64,000 nt of DNA from Mesorhizobium sp. CA14 (GTDB lineage Bacteria > Pseudomonadota > Alphaproteobacteria > Rhizobiales > Rhizobiaceae). The notes below the pieces were generated by a model that saw nothing but the letters and a program-made list of their open reading frames with translations, was not told where the DNA came from and ran no database searches. The translations under genes and the position numbers were made by a program. The stretch lies in NCBI RefSeq assembly GCF_020165195.1, contig NZ_JAIUHR010000011.1:62001-126000 (forward strand), read 5' to 3'. Positions 47,177 to 55,374 of the stretch are shown here, in pieces (positions within the stretch are counted from its first letter, which is position 1; the number at the start of each line of letters is the position of its first letter).

Positions 47177-47278
47177 GATTGGTTAACCATAAACCCGCCT
47201 CGCCCGATTGCAAAGAGTCCCCCAACACGCCTCCCCGCTTTCGCACAGGCGAAAGGTGGGTGCGCAGACGAGGCGCCT

Positions 47279-47394
47279 AGAGCCGAATGATTTCAGGTCG
47301 AATCGACCTGAAATCTGAATCCGTCTCTAAATCTAAGAGATAGAGCATGATGTCGCCCGAAAACCGCCTCACACTTTTCGGCATCATGCTCTAG
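47279..47394. repeat. Tandem palindromes, rhizobial-type repeat family E
   Basis: The first part (47289-47315) is an exact 13-bp inverted repeat, GATTTCAGGTCGA with TCGACCTGAAATC. The second (47341-47393) is a 12-bp exact stem, TAGAGCATGATG with CATCATGCTCTA. It directly follows the TPM gene stop and may help terminate that transcript. I recall such pairs as frequent in Mesorhizobium. Confidence 0.85.
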
Positions 47395-48033
47395 TCAGAT
47401 TTCGACGAGATGATCGTCGAGTTCGTTGGTGTCGCCTTCGGTGACCGGGAAATGCTCGGCGAGCACCGCGCCGACCGTACCGACAGCCTTGACGAAGCCG
47501 TCGGCCAGCCGGTCGTCACCGGCATGTTTGGTCAGATCGCCCACCACGCCGTCCCAGACATGCTGGCCGACCTTGGCATCGATGCCTGAGTCGGCGACGA
47601 CCTCGGCATAGCGCTCGGCGATCGAGACGAAGATGAGCACGCCGGTACGCGCCTGCGTACGATGGACGTTGCGGGCCAGGAACTGCTTCATCGCATTGGC
47701 GTGCGCCGCCTGATAGCGCAGCCTTCTCGGCACGAAATGAATGCGCAAGGCGGGCAGGAGCCAGAGCAAAATGAACACCGAGGCCAGCGCCAGCGCTTGC
47801 GCCAGCACGAAATGCCGCAGCCGGATAGACAGCCACCAGGCCTCCAGCCCGTAGGCGACGGCGAGGCTGGCGATGAACAGGCCGATCGTGGCGGTGAACG
47901 CGGCCGGAAAGAAGTAGCCGTCGCTGGCCTTGGCGACGACGCAATAGATCTCGCCGTCGGTCTTCAGCTCGGCCGTCCGGATCGCCTCGGCGATGCGGTC
48001 ATGATCCTCGGCGCTTATCGGTCGCGTTGCCAT
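47395..48033 (-). CDS. TPM-domain membrane protein 2
   Basis: A 212-residue TPM-domain protein. The domain (about 5-35 and 105-190) has SAEDHDRIAEAIRTAELKTDGEIYCVVA and ARTGVLIFVSIAERYAEVVADSGIDAKV. Two to three membrane helices interrupt it at about 40-95. It follows the signal-peptide TPM gene by 6 bases on the same strand. The function is unsettled; proposals include phosphatase activity or a membrane-complex chaperone. Confidence 0.85.
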   Translation of the reverse strand: MATRPISAEDHDRIAEAIRTAELKTDGEIYCVVAKASDGYFFPAAFTATIGLFIASLAVAYGLEAWWLSIRLRHFVLAQALALASVFILLWLLPALRIHFVPRRLRYQAAHANAMKQFLARNVHRTQARTGVLIFVSIAERYAEVVADSGIDAKVGQHVWDGVVGDLTKHAGDDRLADGFVKAVGTVGAVLAEHFPVTEGDTNELDDHLVEI

Positions 48034-48039
48034 GGTGCC

Positions 48040-48849
48040 TCACCAGCTTCCCGACGAGCCGCCGCCGCCCGACGAGCCGCCACCGCCGGAAAACCCGCCA
48101 CCGCCGCCGCCGGAGGACCAGCCACCGCCGCCTGACGACCAGCCTCCGCCGCCGCTGGAGGACGAGCGCCGGTTCTGATCGAAGGTCATGCCGAGCCAGC
48201 GATAGCGGCCGGGTCCGATCTTCTGGCCGAAGATCGGCGGCAGCACCGTCATCGCGATGCCGCCGAAGAAGATCAGCGCCCAGATGCCGATGAAGATGGC
48301 GAAGAACAGATCGTCGGAGTTGAACGGCGCCTGCTCGTTGCGCTTGCCGCGCGCCTCGAGTTCCTCGGGATTGCCTTCCAGCACCATGATCATGTCGTCG
48401 ACGGCCTTGGTGATGCCGCCGGAGAAGTCGCCGGCGCGGAAGGCCGGCACCATGTCGTTCTCGATGATCAGCTTGGTGTGCAGGTCGGTCAGCGTGCCTT
48501 CCAGCCCATAGCCGACCTCGATGCGCATCTTGCGGTCGTTGGGCGCCACCAGCAGCAGGACGCCGTTGTTTTCCTTGGCCTGGCCGAGCTTCCAGAAGCG
48601 GAACAGCCGATTGGCGTAAGGCTCGATCTCCTCGCCGCCGAGGCTGGGTATGGTGGCGACGACGATCTGGTCCGAGCCCTTGGTTTCGAAGTCCGCGAGC
48701 TTTTGCGTCAGCGCCGCGCGTGTGCCGGCATCGATGATGCCGGCATTGTCGACGACGCGGCCCGTGAGGGCGGGAAGATCGGCGGCGAGGGCTGCGAGCG
48801 GGAGGAGGAAGAGGGCGAGCAAAACACCAGCGAAGGCGCTCCGGCACAC
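48040..48849 (-). CDS. TPM-domain secreted/membrane protein with Gly-rich tail
   Basis: A roughly 269-residue protein: signal peptide (AGVLLALFLLPLAALA), TPM domain (ALTGRVVDNAGIIDAGTRAAL; ENNGVLLLVAPNDRKMRIEVGYGLEGTLTD), a membrane helix near 200-220 and a Gly/Ser/Trp tail (about 240-269). The start is uncertain: GTG at 48849 is used because the signal peptide begins there, but it lies inside a family A repeat, and no normal ribosome site exists. The open frame continues through the entire repeat to 49026. It is next to lemA and a second TPM gene. Confidence 0.8.
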   Translation of the reverse strand: MCRSAFAGVLLALFLLPLAALAADLPALTGRVVDNAGIIDAGTRAALTQKLADFETKGSDQIVVATIPSLGGEEIEPYANRLFRFWKLGQAKENNGVLLLVAPNDRKMRIEVGYGLEGTLTDLHTKLIIENDMVPAFRAGDFSGGITKAVDDMIMVLEGNPEELEARGKRNEQAPFNSDDLFFAIFIGIWALIFFGGIAMTVLPPIFGQKIGPGRYRWLGMTFDQNRRSSSSGGGGWSSGGGGWSSGGGGGGFSGGGGSSGGGGSSGSW

Positions 48850-49006
48850 CCCCCTCTGGCCTGCCGGCCATCTCCCCCGCAAGGGGGGAGATTGACGGCT
48901 TCGTTGCCAGCTTTCTCTTTCAGAGGCTGAAAGTTGGCGGAAGCGCGGATGACGGCTGATTTCCCCCCTTGCGGGGGAGATGTCCGGCAGGACAGAGGGG
49001 GGTGTG
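48845..49006. repeat. Palindromic intergenic repeat, family A, copy 3
   Basis: The ends CACACCCCCCTCTGG and CAGAGGGGGGTGTG are inverted. The left end reaches the proposed GTG start of the TPM gene, so the repeat abuts or overlaps its 5' end. Confidence 0.9.
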
Positions 49007-49052
49007 AAGGAACTCAAGGCCTGCAAGCTCGATTAATTTTCAGCCGAGTTTC

Positions 49053-49700
49053 TCACCCGCCCTGCTTGGTGGTGCTCGTGCCGAAATCGACCTTCGGCAC
49101 CTGCATCTTGTCTTCCTCGACGGTGAAGTTGGCGAAGGGCTCGTTGCCGCGGAACCAGAAGGTCGCCCACAGCACCGACGGGAAAGTCTTCAGCGTCAGA
49201 TTATAGTCTCTGACCGCCTGGATGTAATCGCGCCGCGCCACCGCGATGCGGTTCTCCGTGCCTTCGAGCTGCGCCTGCAGCGCGAGAAAATTCTGGTTCG
49301 CCTTGAGGTCGGGATAGGCTTCCGACACCGCGATCAGCCGCGACAGCGCGCTGGTCAGGCCGGCTTGGGCATCCTGGAATTTCTTCAGCGCTTCCGGGTC
49401 CTTCAGCGTGTCCGGCGTCACCGTGATCTGCGTTGCCTTGGCGCGCGCCTGGACGACCGCGTCGAGCGTATCCTTTTCATGCGAGGCATAGCCCTTCACC
49501 GTCTCGACCAGGTTCGGGATCAGGTCGGAACGGCGCTGATATTGGTTGAGCACCTCGCTCCAAGCCGCATGGGCGTTCTCTTCCGCCGTCGGGATGGTGT
49601 TGTAGCCGCAGCCGGCAAGCAGCGGCAGGACGAAAGCCATCATCAGGAAGGCGGACAGGCTGCGGAAGGGGGAGGCTGGTGAGAGGCGCTCGGTAATCAT
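49053..49700 (-). CDS. lemA: LemA family lipoprotein
   Basis: A 215-residue lipoprotein with the lipobox LAGC near residue 30 and a helical LemA domain: YNTIPTAEENAHAAWSEVLNQYQRRSDLIPNLVETVKGYASHE and VARRDYIQAVRDYNLTLKTFPSVLWA. The start at 49700 follows GAGGGA; the frame runs upstream to 49829 without support. It precedes two TPM-domain genes on the same strand, a known lemA-TPM association, but a family A repeat separates it from the next one. Confidence 0.92.
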   Translation of the reverse strand: MITERLSPASPFRSLSAFLMMAFVLPLLAGCGYNTIPTAEENAHAAWSEVLNQYQRRSDLIPNLVETVKGYASHEKDTLDAVVQARAKATQITVTPDTLKDPEALKKFQDAQAGLTSALSRLIAVSEAYPDLKANQNFLALQAQLEGTENRIAVARRDYIQAVRDYNLTLKTFPSVLWATFWFRGNEPFANFTVEEDKMQVPKVDFGTSTTKQGG

Positions 49701-49839
49701 GATTGGTCCCTCGACAGAAATTGCATGCGAAGCATTATCACAATCCACGTGTAAGAAAATGTCCGGCCGATGACGCCTGCTCCGGCTCGGTCGCGAGCCA
49801 CTTGAATAGTCGAGCGAACAGGATTTCATCTTCTTGTTT

Positions 49840-49915
49840 GACGCAATTCCGGCCGGAAGGCTACGGCGAAGTCGCCGAGTCTAAACGCTTCGCACTTTTC
49901 CTGGAATTGCTCTAA
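49840..49915. repeat. 75-bp palindromic repeat, family C, copy 4
   Basis: It runs from GACGCAATTCCGGCCGGAAGG to TTTTCCTGGAATTGCTCTAA and lies between the divergent lemA and 49942 genes. Confidence 0.9.
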
Positions 49916-49941
49916 GCTCCGGGCAGGAAAGGGCAATTGCC

Positions 49942-50193
49942 ATGGCCGAGCGCCGGGACGACGAGACCGAATCGCGCCGCATCCTCGAACGCGTGGCGCG
50001 CGAGACGGCGCCGGGCGGCGCGTCGTTCATAACCCGTACGGCGAAGGATGCGCGTGACCATGTCACCGCAGCCGATGCCGATCGCGCCGATCCTATCGAA
50101 TATTGGGGAACTCGCATTGGCCGAACGCTCGGCGTCATGATCGCCATTGGGCTATTGGTCTGGCTGGTGTATGCCGTCACGCGTGGCGGCTAG
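49942..50193 (+). CDS. Small single-pass membrane protein
   Basis: An 83-residue protein with a charged N-terminal part (ERRDDETESRRILERVARETAP) and one helix near residues 63-80 (TLGVMIAIGLLVWLVYAVTR). GGAAAGGG lies upstream of the ATG. It ends 12 bases before pdxY and could be cotranscribed. I do not recognise the family. Confidence 0.65.
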   Translation: MAERRDDETESRRILERVARETAPGGASFITRTAKDARDHVTAADADRADPIEYWGTRIGRTLGVMIAIGLLVWLVYAVTRGG

Positions 50194-50205
50194 GAACAGA
50201 TTTCC

Positions 50206-51090
50206 ATGAGTGCAGAAAAAATCGACGCGCCGCGTGCGGTCATCGTCATCTCCAGCCATGTCGCCCGCGGCTCGGTCGGCAACCGCGCGGCGGTGTTCGC
50301 GCTGGAGACGCTGGGCTTCCCGGTCTGGGCCGTGCCGACCGTCATCCTGCCCTGGCATCCGGGCCACAGCCGCGCAACACGCATCGTGCCGCCGCTCGAC
50401 CAGTTCAAGGCGCTGATGGCCGACCTCGAGCGGGCGCCTTGGCTGGGCGAGGTGCGGGCCGTGCTCTCGGGCTATCTCGGCGAGGCCGGCCAGGCCGAGG
50501 CGGTCGCCTCGCTGGTCGCCGCCGTCAAGGAAAAGACGCCGAACGCGCTTTACGTCTGCGATCCGGTGATGGGCGATTCCGGCGGGCTCTACGTGCCCGA
50601 GCCGACGGCCGTCGCCATGCGCGACAAATTGATGCCGATCGCGGATATCGCCACTCCCAACCGCTATGAGCTGGAATGGATGGCGGGTGCGCCGCTTTCC
50701 GACATCAAGGCGGTGACGGCGGCCGCGCTTCATGCGGGGCCGTCGACCATGCTGGTGACCTCGGCGCCCGCGATGATGATGGGCGGCACCGGCAATTTCC
50801 TGCTCGACGGCAGCCAGGCGCTGCTTGCCGAGCACCGCGTGATCGAGAGGCCGCCGAACGGGCTCGGCGACCTGACGGCCGCGGTCTATCTGGCGCGCGT
50901 TCTCTCCGGCCAGCCGCCGGTGAAGGCGCTGCAATCGACCACCGCCGCCGTCTACGAGATACTGGCCCGCACCGCGAAGCGCGGCGGCGACGAGCTGCAG
51001 CTCGAAACCGACGCGCAGAGCCTGTCGCATCCCATGGCCATGGTGCAGCTGCGCCATCTCCTGCATCCCGGGCGGGACAAGCGGGCATGA
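50206..51090 (+). CDS. pdxY: Pyridoxal kinase
   Basis: A 294-residue PfkB/ribokinase-fold kinase that phosphorylates pyridoxal in B6 salvage. VIVISSHVARGSVGNRAAVFALETLGFPVWAVPTV is diagnostic, with YVCDPVMGDSGGLYVP and the anion-hole motif NGLGDLTAA (usually GTGD; Leu replaces Thr). Its stop overlaps the DUF429 start. Confidence 0.92.
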   Translation: MSAEKIDAPRAVIVISSHVARGSVGNRAAVFALETLGFPVWAVPTVILPWHPGHSRATRIVPPLDQFKALMADLERAPWLGEVRAVLSGYLGEAGQAEAVASLVAAVKEKTPNALYVCDPVMGDSGGLYVPEPTAVAMRDKLMPIADIATPNRYELEWMAGAPLSDIKAVTAAALHAGPSTMLVTSAPAMMMGGTGNFLLDGSQALLAEHRVIERPPNGLGDLTAAVYLARVLSGQPPVKALQSTTAAVYEILARTAKRGGDELQLETDAQSLSHPMAMVQLRHLLHPGRDKRA

Positions 51091-51851
51091 CGCCTGACGG
51101 CCGGCTGGCGGGCGTCGACGGCTGCAAGGCCGGCTGGATTGCCGTCCACCGCGAAGCGGACGCCGCGCCGTCGGTTTCGGTCTTTCCGAGCTTCCAGGCG
51201 CTGCTCGACGCGCTGCCCAATGCCACCATCGCCGTCGACATGCCGATTGGCCTGCCGGATTTTTCGAGCAGGGGCGGACGCGGGCCGGAAGCGCTGGTGC
51301 GGCCGCTGCTCGGGGCGCGGCAATCGAGCGTGTTCGCCATCCCTTCGCGCGCGGCGCTCTATGCCGACACCGGCGATTTCACCACGGTCGAAGCCTGGTA
51401 TGCGGCGCATCGAAGGGCAAGCGCGGTGGCGATGGAGACCTCCGACCCGCCGCGCGGCGTTTCCATCCAGGCTTTCGGCATCTTTTCGAAGATCCGCGAG
51501 ATCGACGCCCTGCTGATCGCGCGCCCCGATTTGCGCGGCCGTATCTTCGAATCGCACCCGGAAGTGGCATTCTGCCGGTTGAATGGCGACACGGCGATGG
51601 CGCTGCCGAAGAAGATCAAGGGTGCGGTCAACCCGGCCGGCATGGAGGAACGCAAGGCGCTGCTTTGCCGGCATGGCTACGAAAAAGCCTTTCTCGATCA
51701 GGCGCCGCCACGGAGCGCGACGAGCGACGACTTTCTCGACGCGGCGGCGATGATGCTGATTGCCGGGCGTATCGCCGGCGGCGAGGCGCGGCCTTCACCC
51801 GATCCGCCGCTGGCGGACCGTTTCGGCATCCCGATCGCTATCTGGGCGTGA
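51087..51851 (+). CDS. DUF429 family protein
   Basis: A 254-residue protein of the DUF429 family, thought to adopt an RNase H-like fold. LAGVDGCKAGWIAV at the start, TIAVDMPIGLPDF, VFAIPSRAALYA, and FESHPEVAFCRLNG with SDDFLDAAAMMLIAGRI are conserved, with acidic residues placed for metal binding. It shares 4 bases with pdxY, so it is translationally coupled. Activity unproven. Confidence 0.88.
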   Translation: MTPDGRLAGVDGCKAGWIAVHREADAAPSVSVFPSFQALLDALPNATIAVDMPIGLPDFSSRGGRGPEALVRPLLGARQSSVFAIPSRAALYADTGDFTTVEAWYAAHRRASAVAMETSDPPRGVSIQAFGIFSKIREIDALLIARPDLRGRIFESHPEVAFCRLNGDTAMALPKKIKGAVNPAGMEERKALLCRHGYEKAFLDQAPPRSATSDDFLDAAAMMLIAGRIAGGEARPSPDPPLADRFGIPIAIWA

Positions 51852-52015
51852 CGAAGCCATGAATGCCGCATCGCGATTGCGACGGGCTCATCCGCAATTC
51901 GGCATTGCTCGCGACCGACTTTTGCCGCTAGAGGCTTTCCCAGACTTCAGGCAGACATCGCTCGAACACCCATATTCGTGCTGCATCCAACCCGGAAAGG
52001 GCCCAGACGCCGCCC

Positions 52016-52657
52016 ATGCCACACCTTCCTGAGCACCTCCTCGCCGGCTATCGCAACTTCATGGCCGGCCGCTATCCCTCGGAAAGCGACCGCTACCGCT
52101 CGCTGGCGCGCGAAGGCCAGGCGCCTGAAACGATGATCGTCGCCTGCTGCGATTCCCGCTCAGCCCCGGAAGCGATCTTCGACGCCGGACCGGGCGAGCT
52201 TTTCGTGCTGCGCAATGTCGGCAATCTGGTGCCGCCCTATGAGCCGGACGGCGAGTTCCATTCGACCTCGGCGGCGCTGGAATTCGCCGTGCAGAGCCTC
52301 AAGGTGAAAAACATCGTGGTGATGGGCCACGGCCGCTGCGGCGGCATCCGCGCCGCGCTCGACACCAATTCGGCGCCGCTGTCGCCCGGCGATTTCATCG
52401 GCAAGTGGATGAGCCTGATCGCGCCGGCTGCCGAGACGGTGGCCGCCAGCACGATGATGACGGCAACCGAGCGCCAGACGGCGCTGGAACGCATTTCCAT
52501 CCGCTATTCGATCGCCAATCTGAGGACCTTTCCCTGCGTTTCGATCCTCGAAGGCAAGGGACGGCTCTCGCTGCACGGCGCCTGGTTCGACATCTCGACC
52601 GGGGAGCTTTGGGTGATGAACAAGGAAACCGGCGATTTCGAGCGGCCCGAGCTGTAA
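52016..52657 (+). CDS. Beta-class carbonic anhydrase
   Basis: A 213-residue zinc enzyme interconverting CO2 and bicarbonate. Zinc Cys and the Asp-Arg dyad lie in CCDSRSAPEAIFDAGPGELFVLRNVGN, and the His-Cys pair in VVMGHGRCGGI. Monocistronic, with an NTF2-like gene 10 bases after it that may share the transcript. Confidence 0.95.
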   Translation: MPHLPEHLLAGYRNFMAGRYPSESDRYRSLAREGQAPETMIVACCDSRSAPEAIFDAGPGELFVLRNVGNLVPPYEPDGEFHSTSAALEFAVQSLKVKNIVVMGHGRCGGIRAALDTNSAPLSPGDFIGKWMSLIAPAAETVAASTMMTATERQTALERISIRYSIANLRTFPCVSILEGKGRLSLHGAWFDISTGELWVMNKETGDFERPEL

Positions 52658-52667
52658 CGGAGGGGCG

Positions 52668-53084
52668 ATGCACCGGACCTGGCGGAGGTTCCTTCTCTCG
52701 GCGGCGCTGCTCATGTCCACGGTCGCCCGCGCCAGCGCCGATGACGGCGCCATCATCGACCGCTGGTATTCGGCGCTGCTGGCCGCCGACAGGACCGAAT
52801 TGTCCGAATTGCTTGCCGACGACGTGCGCATGAAGCTGGACGACGTCGGCATCGTGCAGACCAAGCAGGATTTCATCGCCTCGATCGACGAATGGCAGGG
52901 CGCGGTGACGGGCGCCGCGATCCGTCATCGCATCGAAAGGAGCGAGAATGGCGAGACCACGGTGCTCGCCTGCTACGACTTCCCCAGCAACGACATGCTG
53001 ATGCGCGAGACTTTCACCGTCGCCGGCGGGCGGATCGTCGCCAGCACCCAGACGGCGGTGGCGCAGGACTGCAGCGCCTATTGA
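52668..53084 (+). CDS. Secreted NTF2-like/SnoaL-fold protein
   Basis: A 138-residue protein with a signal peptide (LLSAALLMSTVARASA) and an NTF2-like alpha-beta barrel pattern: IIDRWYSALLAADRTELSELLADDVRM, DFIASIDEWQGAV and TFTVAGGRIVASTQ. The activity is not determined by the sequence; such proteins include enzymes and scaffolds. The 10-base gap to the carbonic anhydrase suggests one operon. Confidence 0.8.
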   Translation: MHRTWRRFLLSAALLMSTVARASADDGAIIDRWYSALLAADRTELSELLADDVRMKLDDVGIVQTKQDFIASIDEWQGAVTGAAIRHRIERSENGETTVLACYDFPSNDMLMRETFTVAGGRIVASTQTAVAQDCSAY

Positions 53085-53172
53085 GGCGAAGCCCGAGTTG
53101 CGCTGTACGCGGCACCGCCCTACATCGGGAACTGCCCTCCGCCTATCGAACGTCCCCCGATTGGATCTGTCC

Positions 53173-55221
53173 ATGTCAAAAACCGTCGATCTCGCCGCCC
53201 ATCCGCTGACCGTCTGGCAAGGGCCGCTCGGCCTGCCGGACTTCTCGCGCATCGGCGACAATGATTTCGGCCCTATCTTCGATGCGGCGCTCGCGGCGCA
53301 TCAGGCCGAGATCGACGCGATCGCCGGCAACAGCGAGACGCCGACCGTCGAGAACACACTTGCCAAGCTCGAGCTTGCCGGTGAAGCGCTCGACCGTGTC
53401 TCGTCGATCTTCTGGTGCCGCGCCGGCGCTCATACCAATGACACGATCCAGGCGATGGAGCGCGAGGTTTCGCCAAAGATGTCGCGGCATTTCTCGGCGA
53501 TCTCGATGAATGAAAAACTGTTTGCCCGCATCGACGACCTCTACCAGCGACGCGACAGCCTGCAGCTCGATGCCGAAACGCTGCGCGTCCTGGAAAAGAC
53601 CTGGAAAGGCTTTGTCCGGTCGGGCGCGAAGCTCGATGCGGAGGGCAAGAAGCGGCTTGCGGCCATCAATGAGGAACTTTCCTCGCTCGGCACCAAATTC
53701 GGCCAGAATGTGCTCGCCGACGAGCGCGACTGGGCGCTGTTCCTCGACGAGGCCGACCTTGCCGGCCTGCCGGACTTTTTGAAGAGCGCCATGGCGGAAG
53801 CGGCCGAGATGCGCGGCCAGAAGGGCCGCTACGCGGTGACGCTGTCGCGCTCGATCTACGAGCCGTTCTCGACTTTCTCGGAGCGCCGCGACCTGCGCGA
53901 GATTGCGTTCAAAGCCTTCATCATGCGCGGCCAGAATGGCGGCGCCTCCGACAACACCGATGTCGTGCGCGACATGCTGAAGCTGCGCGCCGAGAAAGCG
54001 AAGCTTCTGGGCTACGGCTCCTTCGCGGCGCTGAAGCTCGATGATACGATGGCGAAGACGCCGAAGGCGGTGCACGAGCTGCTCGATCCCGTTTGGGAGA
54101 AAGCCCTGGAAAAAGCGGCCGCCGACCAGAAGGAGCTGGAGCGGCTGGCGGCGGAAGCCGGCAGCAACGAGAAATTCGCGGCCTGGGACTGGCGCTTCTA
54201 CCAGGAGAAGCTGCGCGCCGAGAAATTCGCCTTCGACGAAGCGGAGCTGAAACCTTACCTGCAGCTCGAACGCGTCATCGAAGCCTGCTTCGATGTCGCG
54301 ACACGCCTGTTCGGCATCACTTTCGAGGAAAAGAAGGGCATAACAGCCTGGCACTCCGACGCGCGCGTCTTCGTGGTGAAAAATGCCGACGGCAGCGAAC
54401 GCGGTTTGTTCCTCGCCGATTATTTCGCGCGGCCCTCAAAACGCTCCGGCGCCTGGATGAGCGCGCTTCGGTCCGGTTACAAGCTTGGCGACGGCGCCAA
54501 TCCGGTCATCTACAACATCATGAATTTCGCCAAGCCGCCGGCCGGCGAGGCGGCGCTGCTGTCGGTCGATGAGGCGAAGACGTTGTTCCACGAGTTCGGC
54601 CACGCGCTGCACGGCATGCTGACCGACGTCACCTGGCCGTCGGTTTCCGGCACTTCGGTCAGCCGCGACTTCGTCGAATTGCCCTCGCAGCTTTACGAGC
54701 ATTGGCTGACGGTGCCCGCGGTGCTGGAAAAGCATGCGCTGCACGTCAAGACCGGCGAGCCGATGCCGAAGGACCTGCTCGACAAGATGCTCGCCGCCCG
54801 CACCTTCGGCGCGGGTTTCGCCACGGTCGAGTTCACCGCTTCGGCGCTGATCGACATGGCCTATCATGCGCGACCTGACGCGCCCGCCGAGCCGCTTCGA
54901 TACGAGGCTGAAACGCTGGAAAAGCTGCAAATGCCGGACACGATCGCGATGCGCCACCGCACCCCGCATTTCGGGCATATCTTCGCCGGCGACGGTTATT
55001 CAGCCGGCTATTATTCCTACATGTGGTCGGAAGTGCTCGACGCCGACGCCTTCTCGGCTTTCGAGGAGACGGGCGATGCCTTCAATCCGGAACTCGCCGA
55101 GCGGCTTCGGAAGAACATCTATGCCGCCGGCGGCTCGAAGGACCCGGAAGAGCTTTATACGGCGTTCCGGGGGAAAATGCCTTCGCCTGAAGCGATGATG
55201 GTGAAGCGGGGGTTGGTGTAG
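53173..55221 (+). CDS. M3 family oligopeptidase
   Basis: A 682-residue zinc peptidase of family M3 (Dcp/oligopeptidase A type) that cleaves short peptides in the cytoplasm. The zinc site HEFGHALHGML lies near residues 472-482, with the third ligand Glu downstream in SRDFVELPSQLYEHW. Thick helical N-terminal region as in the family. No signal peptide. The start at 53173 follows the preceding gene by 88 bases. Confidence 0.93.
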   Translation: MSKTVDLAAHPLTVWQGPLGLPDFSRIGDNDFGPIFDAALAAHQAEIDAIAGNSETPTVENTLAKLELAGEALDRVSSIFWCRAGAHTNDTIQAMEREVSPKMSRHFSAISMNEKLFARIDDLYQRRDSLQLDAETLRVLEKTWKGFVRSGAKLDAEGKKRLAAINEELSSLGTKFGQNVLADERDWALFLDEADLAGLPDFLKSAMAEAAEMRGQKGRYAVTLSRSIYEPFSTFSERRDLREIAFKAFIMRGQNGGASDNTDVVRDMLKLRAEKAKLLGYGSFAALKLDDTMAKTPKAVHELLDPVWEKALEKAAADQKELERLAAEAGSNEKFAAWDWRFYQEKLRAEKFAFDEAELKPYLQLERVIEACFDVATRLFGITFEEKKGITAWHSDARVFVVKNADGSERGLFLADYFARPSKRSGAWMSALRSGYKLGDGANPVIYNIMNFAKPPAGEAALLSVDEAKTLFHEFGHALHGMLTDVTWPSVSGTSVSRDFVELPSQLYEHWLTVPAVLEKHALHVKTGEPMPKDLLDKMLAARTFGAGFATVEFTASALIDMAYHARPDAPAEPLRYEAETLEKLQMPDTIAMRHRTPHFGHIFAGDGYSAGYYSYMWSEVLDADAFSAFEETGDAFNPELAERLRKNIYAAGGSKDPEELYTAFRGKMPSPEAMMVKRGLV

Positions 55222-55227
55222 CGCCGG

Positions 55228-55374
55228 CTTCCCCTTCTCCCCCTGTGGGAGAAGGTGTCGCCGAAGGCGACGGATGAGGGGTGTTCCAGGGAACGCCGAC
55301 CTCTCACTCCGCTGGAACACCCCTCATCCGGCCGCTTCGCGGCCACCTTCTCCCACAAGGGGAGAAGGGGAAGC
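55228..55374. repeat. Palindromic repeat, family F, copy 1
   Basis: CTTCCCCTTCTCCCCCTGTGG and its complement at the other end, with GGCCGCTTCGCGGCC inside. It resembles rhizobial RIME-like elements. The right part codes the end of the MlrC-like gene, whose stop is at 55324. Confidence 0.85.
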
